DNA of 7,297 nt from the NCBI GenBank assembly GCA_029933495.1, contig JAOZOC010000159.1, positions 1 to 7,297 on the forward strand, written 5' to 3'. A program made the position numbers and the translations under genes. The notes beneath the pieces are model-generated. The model did no database searches and was not told the origin of the DNA. It saw only the letters and a list, made by a program, of their open reading frames with translations. How positions within the stretch are numbered: position 1 is the stretch's first letter; each line of letters begins with the position of its first letter. This document shows, piece after piece, positions 1 through 6,130 of this stretch. The stretch comes from Bacteroidales bacterium (GTDB taxonomy: Bacteria > Bacteroidota > Bacteroidia > Bacteroidales > JAADJA01).

Positions 1-11
1 CATTTTTTTTG

Positions 12-83
12 GCCACTAAGACACAAAGTCTCGAAGGTTCACTAAGTCCTTTGTGTTTCTCAGTGCCCTGATGCCTTAGTGGC
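12..83. repeat. Interspersed inverted repeat, copy 1
   Basis: This 72-bp element is bounded by perfect 9-bp inverted ends, GCCACTAAG (12-20) and CTTAGTGGC (75-83). A nested second arm, ACACAAAG (21-28), pairs with CTTTGTGT (49-56), so either strand could fold into a long imperfect hairpin. A linker (84-124) leads directly into copy 2, giving a 113-bp period. The same unit recurs at 6332-6445. I recall similar sequences built on 'CCACTAAG...CACAAAG' in intergenic regions of many environmental bacteria, but that is memory, not a search. It has no coding capacity. Confidence 0.85.
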
Positions 84-124
84 GAAATTGTGCCTTATCA
101 AAACCTTTCTACCTTATTTTTCTT

Positions 125-196
125 GCCACTAAGACACAAAGTCTCGAAGGTTCACTAATTTTTTTGTGTTTCTTTGTGTCCTGGTGCCTTAGTGGC
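125..196. repeat. Interspersed inverted repeat, copy 2
   Basis: This is the second tandem copy, also exactly 72 bp between its 9-bp inverted ends (125-133 and 188-196). An inner arm, ACACAAAG at 134-141, pairs with CTTTGTGT at 172-179. The sequence after it (197-229) is a diverged version of the linker that follows copy 1 and runs up to the stop codon of the kinase-like gene at 230. The element therefore forms the immediate 3' flank of that gene and could fold in the 3' end of its transcript. No separate terminator with a T-tract was found for that gene. Confidence 0.85.
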
Positions 197-229
197 GGAT
201 TAGTGTCTTATAAAAAACTTTCTGTCTTC

Positions 230-955
230 TTAAACTAACTTCTTCATCTCCAAAAGATTAATAATTGAAGCAATAATTTCGCTCTCTTTTAGTGTTTTTC
301 TGTTAAAAGTTATGTCAAATATGGAAGTATCAGTATCAAAGCCCATAAAGGTGTCGATAAGGAATTTGCGTTCCTTGTCTGTTTCGAGGATATACTTAAG
401 TGCTTCGCTTTTTGTTTTATGATAGCTATGACTAATCCTTTCAGTGCGCCATTCAATAGGGGCCGTGAGTTTAATATGTAATGATTTTGGATTGTCGGTA
501 GCGAAGGCAACACCGCCCCGTCCTACAATAATAACATCACCGGTTTTTGCAATGTTTCTTATAACCTCAACTATTGTTTTTCGGATCTTTTTATCGCTTT
601 TGTAATATCTTTGCGACATTGCCCCAATAATTTCATCCATCACAGTCTTCTTTTGTGACTGAAAGACATATTCTATTTTTGAAGGTGAAAGGTCAAGTGC
701 TTTTGCCGATTCTTCAAGAATGGTTTTATTGATCCATTTCCACTCCTTGTTGATTCCGGCCGCCTTGTTTCTTTTGGTCAACTCTTTAGATAGTTGTCTG
801 GCTATGATATTTGCCATACATCCGAAATCTCTTGAAATTGAAATGTAAGGCCCGGGTTTTTCTATTTTAGTCTTTTGGTTGTTAATAATATCGCTGAAGT
901 ATTTTTCAAAAATATTTCTCCAGGGATAATCGGAATAGCGATGTTGTGTATTCAT
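230..955 (-). CDS. Cytidylate kinase-like family protein
   Basis: This 241-aa cytosolic protein resembles the cytidylate kinase-like P-loop family, a group related to CMP kinase that is common in Bacteroidota and Firmicutes and whose substrates are mostly undefined. The nucleotide-binding region is strand 'YISISRDFG' (about residues 37-45), where relatives usually read 'ISRE(Y/F)GSGG'. Here the loop continues 'CMANIIA' (46-52), so the Gly-rich turn and the usual P-loop Lys are absent. Other family-like segments are 'IIVGRGGVAFA' (142-152), a basic helix with 'RTERI' (170-174) that may form the Arg-rich lid, and the C-terminal 'FDITFNRKTL' (213-222). The start at 955 is supported by an AGGAGG ribosome-binding site and a consensus promoter close upstream. 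It is divergent from the REC/ATP-grasp gene. True CMP kinase (cmk) is less likely because of the altered loop and insertions. Family assignment is fairly secure; the substrate is unknown. Confidence 0.8.
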   Translation of the reverse strand: MNTQHRYSDYPWRNIFEKYFSDIINNQKTKIEKPGPYISISRDFGCMANIIARQLSKELTKRNKAAGINKEWKWINKTILEESAKALDLSPSKIEYVFQSQKKTVMDEIIGAMSQRYYKSDKKIRKTIVEVIRNIAKTGDVIIVGRGGVAFATDNPKSLHIKLTAPIEWRTERISHSYHKTKSEALKYILETDKERKFLIDTFMGFDTDTSIFDITFNRKTLKESEIIASIINLLEMKKLV

Positions 956-959
956 TTTT

Positions 960-965
960 CCTCCT
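960..965 (-). promoter_or_regulatory. Strong Shine-Dalgarno site for the kinase-like gene
   Basis: On the minus strand AGGAGG lies 4 bases upstream of the ATG at 955-953. This is a nearly perfect anti-16S match. It is notable because Bacteroidota genes usually lack strong Shine-Dalgarno sequences and rely on A-rich leaders, as the other genes in this window do. It supports the chosen start. Confidence 0.7.
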
Positions 966-977
966 TTTTTGAACCTC

Positions 978-1008
978 CAAATATAGTAATAATCAGCACA
1001 ATTTCAAA
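978..1008 (-). promoter_or_regulatory. Bacteroidota-type promoter for the kinase-like gene
   Basis: Reading the minus strand, TTTG (complement of 1005-1008) is followed after exactly 19 bases by TATATTTG (complement of 978-985). This matches the published Bacteroides consensus of TTTG, 19-21 bases, TAnnTTTG for the primary sigma factor. Transcription would start around 970-973, giving a very short leader of about 15-18 nt that contains the AGGAGG site. It is the best promoter in the window. Confidence 0.7.
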
Positions 1009-1047
1009 GTTTTTTTTGAATAAACTGAAAATATGTGAGATTTGATT

Positions 1048-1055
1048 TAAATTTG
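1048..1055 (+). promoter_or_regulatory. Probable -7 promoter element of the REC/ATP-grasp gene
   Basis: TAAATTTG matches the Bacteroidota -7 consensus TAnnTTTG. A weak -33 candidate, ACTG at 1024-1027, lies 20 bases upstream and shares only two bases with TTTG. Transcription would begin near 1060, leaving an AT-rich leader of roughly 55 nt before the ATG at 1116. The element lies about 60 bp from the divergent promoter of the kinase-like gene, so one regulator could act on both. Confidence 0.45.
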
Positions 1056-1115
1056 TGTATTATTAGCGAGTAAGGTCTTAAAGGACAGATAAGAAAAAAC
1101 TGAAAAACAATAATT

Positions 1116-4097
1116 ATGGTCAATCTTCATTTGCAACACTCCAGAAAATTTTATTTTGCCGATACATCTTTTCATAATCTTATGAAGAGAAGAATATATC
1201 ACGTTCTTTTGATTTCCAGTGCTTATGATGCATTTATTCTTGAAGATGACGGAAGAATTGATGAGCAGATATTCAATGAATATGTTTCGCTCAACCTGAG
1301 ATATCCTCCACAGTTTATTCTTGCCAGTTCAGAAGAGGATGCTCTTTCAAAGCTTCAGGAGGAAAATATCGACCTTATTATTACAATGCTTAGTGCAGAA
1401 GAATCGGATACTTTTGAACTTGCTGAGCATGTAAAGCTTGAGTATCCTGATATACCCATTGTTGTTTTAACTCCTTTTTCCCGACAAGTGACATTAAAGG
1501 TTGATCAGGAAGACCTTAGTGCAATTGACTATATTTTTAGTTGGCTTGGCAATGCTGATATTTTACTTGCTATTATCAAGTTGATCGAGGATAAGATGAA
1601 TGTTGAGCATGATGTTGAAGAGGTTGGTGTTCAGACTATTCTGCTTGTGGAGGACTCAATCAGGTTTTATTCCAGTTATTTACCAAACATTTATAAGATA
1701 ATTTTTAAGCAATCGCTGAAGTTTATGACCGAAGGTTTGAACGAGCATCAGAAAATGTTGAGGATGAGGGGAAGACCTAAAATTATGCTTGCGACATCTT
1801 ACGAGGAAGCTGTTATGCTTTATGATAAGTACAAACAAAATATGCTTGGTGTTATTACGGATATGGCGTATATGCATAATGGTGAGATGGACCGGATGGC
1901 AGGTATCAGGCTTTGCGAAAAAATAAAAAAGGAAGATAAATATATGCCGTTGCTTCTCCAGTCGTCAGAGGCTGATGCAGAGAAAATAGCAAAAAAGATG
2001 AAGGTTGGCTTTATAAACAAGCATTCCAAGTCGCTTTCATTTGAATTGCGGAGTTTTATTTTTAGATATTTTGCTTTCGGCGATTTTATCTTTGTTGATC
2101 CTGAAACAGGTAAAGAGATAATGAGATCGTCAACTCTTAAAACGTTTCAGGAGTCATTATTTAAGGTTCCCGATAAGTCACTTGAATATCATATAACAAG
2201 AAATCATTTTTCAAAATGGTTCAGGGCACGTGCATTATTCCCTCTTGCCGACCTGATAAGGTACAACAGGATTGGGGATTTTGACGACTTGCAGGAGGTG
2301 CGCAGGTTTTTGTTCGATGCCATTGCCAGCTATCGGATTAATAAAGCACGTGGTGTAATAGCTGAGTTTTATCGTGATAGCTTTGATGAGTATCTTACAT
2401 TCTCACGAATTGGTGACGGGTCACTTGGTGGTAAGGCCAGGGGACTTGCATTCCTTGATTCATTGATACATAGAAGCCAGGTTCTTGATAAATATGAGAA
2501 TGTGGTAGTGAAAATACCGAGAACTGTTGTTTTGTGTACTGACGTTTTTGATGAGTTTATGGAAGAAAATAATCTGTTTGAAATTGCTCTTTCAGATGAT
2601 CATACAGATCAGGAGATACTTGATAAATTTGTTAAAGCAAGAATTCCTTTCAGAATACATGAAGACCTTTACGCTTTTATTTCAGTGTTAAACAACCCTA
2701 TTGCAGTAAGGTCGTCCAGTCTTCTTGAAGATTCACATTATCAGCCGTTTGCAGGTGTATACTCTACATATATGGTTCCTTTTGTCGAAAATGATGAAAG
2801 AATGATGATTACTATGCTTGGAGATGCCATAAAGAGCGTTTATGCTTCGGCGTTTTACAAAGACAGCAAGTCGTATATGAATGCAACCCTTAATGTTATT
2901 GATGAGGAGAAAATGGCTATTGTGCTTCAGGAAGTTTGTGGTACAAGGTATGGTGATAGGTTTTATCCCACATTTTCAGGAGTTGCCAGATCTATCAATT
3001 TTTATCCAATAGGGGCGGAAAAACCGGAGGATGGTATTGCCAGTGTTGCTCTCGGACTTGGGAAGTACATTGTTGAAGGAGGAACTACTCTCAGATTTTC
3101 ACCAAAGCATCCTAAGAAGATATTACAGCTTTCATCTGCTGAAATGACTCTCAAAGAGACTCAGAAGGTTTTTTATGCATTAGACCTGAATCCTGGCACT
3201 TTCACATCTTCGCTGGACGATGGAATTAATTTAGTGAAATTGCCAATCAGGGAGGCTGAAAAGGATGGCTCAATTGTACATTTAGCTTCTACTTACGACT
3301 TTCAAAACAATATATTGAGAGACGGAGTGTACTATGAAGGCAAAAAGCTGATTACTTTTGCAAATATATTGCAACACAATACTTTTCCACTGGCAGATAT
3401 CATTGATACCGCTTTAAAGATTGGTCAGAAGGAGATGAACATTCCTGTTGAGATAGAGTTTGCAGTTAATCTGAACAGACCAAAAGGTGAACCTGCGGTT
3501 TTTAATTTGTTGCAAATTCGCCCAATAGTTGATAATAAAGAACTGTCTCATGTTGACTTTTCAGAAATTGAAAATGAGGATACAATTGTAATCTCTGATT
3601 CTGCGCTTGGTAATGGGGTTATTGATAATATATATGATATTGTTTATGTGAAGCCCGATTCTTTTGACCCTGCAAAAAGTATGGAAATTGCTGAGATGGT
3701 TGGGGAATTAAATGAGAAATTTTTGGCAGAGGAAAAAAATTATATTCTTATAGGTCCTGGTAGATGGGGCTCGACAGATCCATGGCTTGGAATCCCTGTT
3801 AAATGGCCACACATATCTGCTGCAAGAGTTATTGTTGAGTCCGGGCTCGAAAACTATCGTATTGATCCCAGCCAGGGAACGCACTTCTTTCAGAATCTTA
3901 CATCTTTCAGGGTTGGATATTTTACTATTAATCCATATATTAATGACGGATATTATGATTTGGATTTTTTGAACAGTATTTCTCCGGTATATGAGAATGA
4001 ATTCATCAGGCATATAAGATTTAAAAATCCCGCCGAAGTAAGAATTGATGGAAAGAAAAATAAAGGGGCAATTTTAAAACCTGAAAATATTTTTTAA
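1116..4097 (+). CDS. REC-REC-PPDK_N (PEP/pyruvate-binding) fusion protein
   Basis: This is a 993-aa cytosolic protein. Residues about 27-160 are receiver-like but degenerate: the phosphoacceptor position after 'IDLIIT' is Met91. Residues about 172-317 form a second receiver-like domain that keeps the expected set: E179/D180 in 'ILLVEDS', D249 in 'GVITDMAY', S283/S284, and K302 in 'INKHSK'. Residues about 428-805 match the N-terminal ATP-grasp domain of pyruvate phosphate dikinase/PEP synthase: 'GSLGGKARGLAFL' (435-447), 'PIAVRSSSLLED' (528-539), 'EIEFAVNL' (779-786) and 'LLQIRPI' (798-804). The C-terminal 190 residues carry 'LIGPGRWGSTDPW' (878-890) and 'QGTHFF' (920-925). The swivelling phosphohistidine domain and the PEP/pyruvate barrel are absent, so it should not be called PEP synthase; phosphotransfer to another partner is inference. 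The start is favoured because the region from 'FADTSFHNLM' (14-23) resembles homologs I recall from Bacteroidales. A terminator follows. Confidence 0.85.
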   Translation: MVNLHLQHSRKFYFADTSFHNLMKRRIYHVLLISSAYDAFILEDDGRIDEQIFNEYVSLNLRYPPQFILASSEEDALSKLQEENIDLIITMLSAEESDTFELAEHVKLEYPDIPIVVLTPFSRQVTLKVDQEDLSAIDYIFSWLGNADILLAIIKLIEDKMNVEHDVEEVGVQTILLVEDSIRFYSSYLPNIYKIIFKQSLKFMTEGLNEHQKMLRMRGRPKIMLATSYEEAVMLYDKYKQNMLGVITDMAYMHNGEMDRMAGIRLCEKIKKEDKYMPLLLQSSEADAEKIAKKMKVGFINKHSKSLSFELRSFIFRYFAFGDFIFVDPETGKEIMRSSTLKTFQESLFKVPDKSLEYHITRNHFSKWFRARALFPLADLIRYNRIGDFDDLQEVRRFLFDAIASYRINKARGVIAEFYRDSFDEYLTFSRIGDGSLGGKARGLAFLDSLIHRSQVLDKYENVVVKIPRTVVLCTDVFDEFMEENNLFEIALSDDHTDQEILDKFVKARIPFRIHEDLYAFISVLNNPIAVRSSSLLEDSHYQPFAGVYSTYMVPFVENDERMMITMLGDAIKSVYASAFYKDSKSYMNATLNVIDEEKMAIVLQEVCGTRYGDRFYPTFSGVARSINFYPIGAEKPEDGIASVALGLGKYIVEGGTTLRFSPKHPKKILQLSSAEMTLKETQKVFYALDLNPGTFTSSLDDGINLVKLPIREAEKDGSIVHLASTYDFQNNILRDGVYYEGKKLITFANILQHNTFPLADIIDTALKIGQKEMNIPVEIEFAVNLNRPKGEPAVFNLLQIRPIVDNKELSHVDFSEIENEDTIVISDSALGNGVIDNIYDIVYVKPDSFDPAKSMEIAEMVGELNEKFLAEEKNYILIGPGRWGSTDPWLGIPVKWPHISAARVIVESGLENYRIDPSQGTHFFQNLTSFRVGYFTINPYINDGYYDLDFLNSISPVYENEFIRHIRFKNPAEVRIDGKKNKGAILKPENIF

Positions 4098-4199
4098 CTT
4101 TCATGCAACTATTACATTTCTTGTATGTCTTGATTCTGTTCTGATTTAGTAAAAAGTAAAAGATTATTTTTTTTGGTTAATAAATAATTGATTGTTAGG

Positions 4200-4226
4200 C
4201 CGGGTGCTAATAGCACCCGGTTTTTT
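4200..4226 (+). terminator. Rho-independent terminator after the REC/ATP-grasp gene
   Basis: A perfect 9-bp GC-rich stem, CCGGGTGCT (4200-4208) pairing with AGCACCCGG (4212-4220), encloses a 3-base loop and is followed by TTTTTT (4221-4226). It lies 103 bases past the stop of the plus-strand gene. On the minus strand no T-run follows the stem, so it should work well only for plus-strand transcripts, although the hairpin may also cap the transcript of the convergent TPR gene, whose stop is at 4237. Confidence 0.9.
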
Positions 4227-4236
4227 AATTTTGAAT

Positions 4237-4881
4237 CTAATTTTTACATTTCTCAGAAATCAGCTCATCAACTTCATTCCCGAATTTTTTTGTAAATCCA
4301 AGTTCCTGTGATTTATGAAGATCGTTACAGGCATTCTCTTTATTCCCGGTTGCAAAATAAACCAAAGCCCTGTTTTTATAGGCCATAGGATTGTTAGCAT
4401 TAAGTTCAAGTGATTTATTTATATTGCTCATAGCACCTTCAAAATCATTAAGCATGTAATTGCAAAAACCCATATTGCTGTACACAAAAGCATCATCTTT
4501 TCGTTTGAATCTGTCGATATAAATATTATAATCCTCAATTGCTCCCTTATAATCCCCTGTCTTTTGTTTAACATAATAAGCCCGGTTGAAAATGATATCT
4601 TTGTTTGACGGGTCAATCTCAGCAGCCTTATTGAAGTCGGTCAGGGCATCATCATATTTCGATAAAATACTTTCGCAAATAGCCTTGCCATACCAGGCAT
4701 CGGCATACTCTGGTTTTAGCTTTATAGCTTTTTTATAATCATTAATAGCACCCTGATAATCTTTTAAGCTGTATTTTGCATTGCCGTTTTTAAAATAATG
4801 TGACGGACTGTTTTGGCTACACGAAAAAACAAATAAAGATGCAACTATCAATATGACAGGGATATGGTTGGTTTTTTTCAT
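4237..4881 (-). CDS. TPR-repeat lipoprotein
   Basis: This 214-aa protein starts 'MKKTNHIP', followed by a hydrophobic stretch and a lipobox-like 'VFSC', with the predicted lipidated Cys at residue 21. It is thus probably a membrane-anchored periplasmic or surface lipoprotein. The mature part is about five tetratricopeptide repeats: 'YSLKDYQGAINDYKKAIKL' near 37-55, 'YDDALTDFNKAAEIDPS' near 76-92, 'GDYKGAIEDYNIYI' near 109-122, 'NDFEGAMSNINKSLEL' near 145-160, and a last degenerate unit with 'ACNDLHKSQELGF'. It ends in 'LISEKC', a C-terminal Cys arrangement I associate with Bacteroidota TPR proteins. Such proteins are protein-interaction scaffolds; no partner can be named. An in-frame ATG at 4905 would add 8 residues; I prefer 4881 because it gives a normal signal peptide and has an A-rich leader. 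It lies downstream of the D-amino-acid enzyme gene in the same direction, with 66 bp between them, so co-transcription is plausible. Confidence 0.85.
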   Translation of the reverse strand: MKKTNHIPVILIVASLFVFSCSQNSPSHYFKNGNAKYSLKDYQGAINDYKKAIKLKPEYADAWYGKAICESILSKYDDALTDFNKAAEIDPSNKDIIFNRAYYVKQKTGDYKGAIEDYNIYIDRFKRKDDAFVYSNMGFCNYMLNDFEGAMSNINKSLELNANNPMAYKNRALVYFATGNKENACNDLHKSQELGFTKKFGNEVDELISEKCKN

Positions 4882-4913
4882 ATTTTTTATTATAGCAAGG
4901 TTCATAATAGTTG

Positions 4914-4933
4914 AGACAAGGCATGCCTTGTCT
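4914..4933. repeat. 20-bp perfect palindrome between two genes
   Basis: AGACAAGGCATGCCTTGTCT is identical to its reverse complement. In RNA it would form an 8-bp stem with a CAUG loop. It lies 14 bases past the stop of the D-amino-acid enzyme gene and upstream of the TPR lipoprotein start, with no T-tract on either side, so it is not a standard terminator. I recall closely similar palindromes dispersed between genes in Bacteroidota genomes, which would make it a REP-like unit. An operator or a processing/stability hairpin is the alternative. Confidence 0.75.
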
Positions 4934-4947
4934 TTGCAACAGCAAAA

Positions 4948-6036
4948 TTATAACTTTTTAATGAGATATTCATCAATTGTATAATATTCCTTTGCAAGAT
5001 TTGCTGTCAGACAGGAATGAATGGGTAATATCCCGACAATATCCCCGACTTCAATGCTGTTAAAAACCTCATCCGGTGCTTTTATTATTCCATGCTCTTG
5101 TGAGAGTGAACTGACGAATGTGTCGTTGAGAGGCTTTCCCCATCCGTTTTCTGTCATTTTAACCACAAGACCGTAAACTTTCCTGCCTTTAGTATCGGTG
5201 ACAGAATCAAGAGAGAGGTGTACAACTCCGCCATAGATGACAATTTCATTTCTTTCTTTATGCTTCGCAACGACCGGGCAGGCCAATGCAACTGCTATAT
5301 CCTCCGGTTTGCAAGCACCAAGAAAGTATTGCATTACATCATAGAAAACAAAATTTCCCGGACGCAGTTCATCTGCACCCGTAAAATCAGTTGCCAGACT
5401 GCTGGATGGTGTATCACCGACTGAAACAATGATGCCCGGGTATTTCCTTGATAATCTGTTTTTTAGTTTTATTAACTTTCCAAGAGAGTCATTGTGAATC
5501 TTTAAAATATCATTCACACTGGTGACATCGTAAGAGTGACCTGCGTGTGTAAATATTCCGGTAATATTCAGGTTTGGAACTTTTTCAATTTTTTGAAGAA
5601 TCTTTTCAACTCTTGAAACATCATCTGCCTGGATACCAGTCCTGTGATAGCCTGTATCAATTTTTAAATAGACTCCTACATTAAATTTTAGATTTTGTGA
5701 TAGGTATTCTACCGCTTCCTCAGATTCAACTGCAAGATGTAGTTTAATATTTTCTGCAAGAGTACTAATAGGCTCCATTTCGAGAATATTAACCGGGAAA
5801 GCGATAAATATATCATTCCATCCATTTGCTGCAAAGTATCCCGCCATTGAAACTGAGGATACTGTGATCATTTTTATCCCACAGCTACGGAACCATTCAC
5901 CGATTTCAGCTGACTGATGAGTTTTAAAATGAGGCCTGAACTGTAGCCTGTTTTTATTGGCTTTATCAGCCATTTGGCTTATATTGTTTCGGCAAATATC
6001 CTCCTTTACCAGAAATGTTGGTTTAGTAATTTTCAT
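4948..6036 (-). CDS. D-threonine aldolase/D-serine dehydratase-fold PLP enzyme
   Basis: This 362-aa cytosolic enzyme has the alanine-racemase-like N-terminal barrel and the C-terminal metal-binding domain of the D-threonine aldolase/D-serine dehydratase family. The PLP-binding Lys is K38 in 'RPHFKTH' (34-40). Barrel strands are recognisable at 'VYLKIDTGYHRTGI' and 'ITGIFTHAGHSYD'. A later 'SVGDTPSSS' and 'ELRPGNFVFYD' are typical of the family. Near the C-terminus 'PIHSC' supplies H340 and C342. The known eukaryotic-type D-serine dehydratase binds zinc with a His-x-Cys pair, whereas D-threonine aldolase uses His-x-Asp; the Cys here therefore favours ammonia-releasing D-serine (or beta-hydroxy-D-amino-acid) breakdown, though substrate is inference. 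The frame stays open for 39 more codons, to 6153, but that stretch does not look like protein and runs through a hairpin; homology begins at 'MKITKPTFLV', so I start at 6036. The TPR gene follows. Confidence 0.85.
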   Translation of the reverse strand: MKITKPTFLVKEDICRNNISQMADKANKNRLQFRPHFKTHQSAEIGEWFRSCGIKMITVSSVSMAGYFAANGWNDIFIAFPVNILEMEPISTLAENIKLHLAVESEEAVEYLSQNLKFNVGVYLKIDTGYHRTGIQADDVSRVEKILQKIEKVPNLNITGIFTHAGHSYDVTSVNDILKIHNDSLGKLIKLKNRLSRKYPGIIVSVGDTPSSSLATDFTGADELRPGNFVFYDVMQYFLGACKPEDIAVALACPVVAKHKERNEIVIYGGVVHLSLDSVTDTKGRKVYGLVVKMTENGWGKPLNDTFVSSLSQEHGIIKAPDEVFNSIEVGDIVGILPIHSCLTANLAKEYYTIDEYLIKKL

Positions 6037-6062
6037 TTTGTAAAAATAGCTATAATTTGGAT

Positions 6063-6110
6063 AACCTTTGAGGTGTAAGGTGGCCTTTTGGGCGGAGCAC
6101 CTCGAAGGTT
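6063..6110. repeat. 48-nt hairpin upstream of the D-amino-acid enzyme gene
   Basis: AACCTTTGAGGTG (6063-6075) and CACCTCGAAGGTT (6098-6110) are 13-bp inverted arms with a single mismatch, around a 22-base GC-rich loop. The loop itself contains a smaller AAGG...CCTT pair. It begins 26 bases upstream of the enzyme's start codon at 6036 and would lie in the mRNA leader or promoter. The right arm shares CTCGAAGGTT with repeat copy 1 (30-39). No T-run follows on the minus strand. It could be a regulatory leader, an operator or the edge of a repeat element. Confidence 0.6.
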
Positions 6111-6130
6111 GAAAAAGAAAATTAGTTAGC

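Noticed and set aside
12..196. CRISPR array
   Set aside because: Only two units with a 72-bp internally inverted structure, and the linkers are similar to each other rather than unique spacers. No cas genes are present.
310..513. 67-aa minus-strand frame within the kinase-like gene
   Set aside because: It is an alternative frame of the same strand within a well-supported gene, with no start-region signals of its own.
1680..2029. Two overlapping 65-69-aa minus-strand frames
   Set aside because: They are antisense to the second receiver domain, whose conserved residues explain the sequence.
3708..4013. 101-aa minus-strand frame inside the REC/ATP-grasp gene
   Set aside because: It lies wholly within a long, well-supported coding region with family motifs ('GPGRWG', 'QGTHFF') on the plus strand. 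The opposite frame looks like an ordinary shadow.
1116..4097. Calling the large gene PEP synthase or pyruvate phosphate dikinase (ppsA/ppdK)
   Set aside because: Only the ATP-grasp half is present. No phosphohistidine swivel motif and no PEP/pyruvate-binding barrel can be seen.
4914..4933. Palindrome as a rho-independent terminator
   Set aside because: No T-run follows on either strand.
5218..5424. 68-aa plus-strand frame
   Set aside because: It is antisense to the C-terminal half of the D-amino-acid enzyme and has no independent support.
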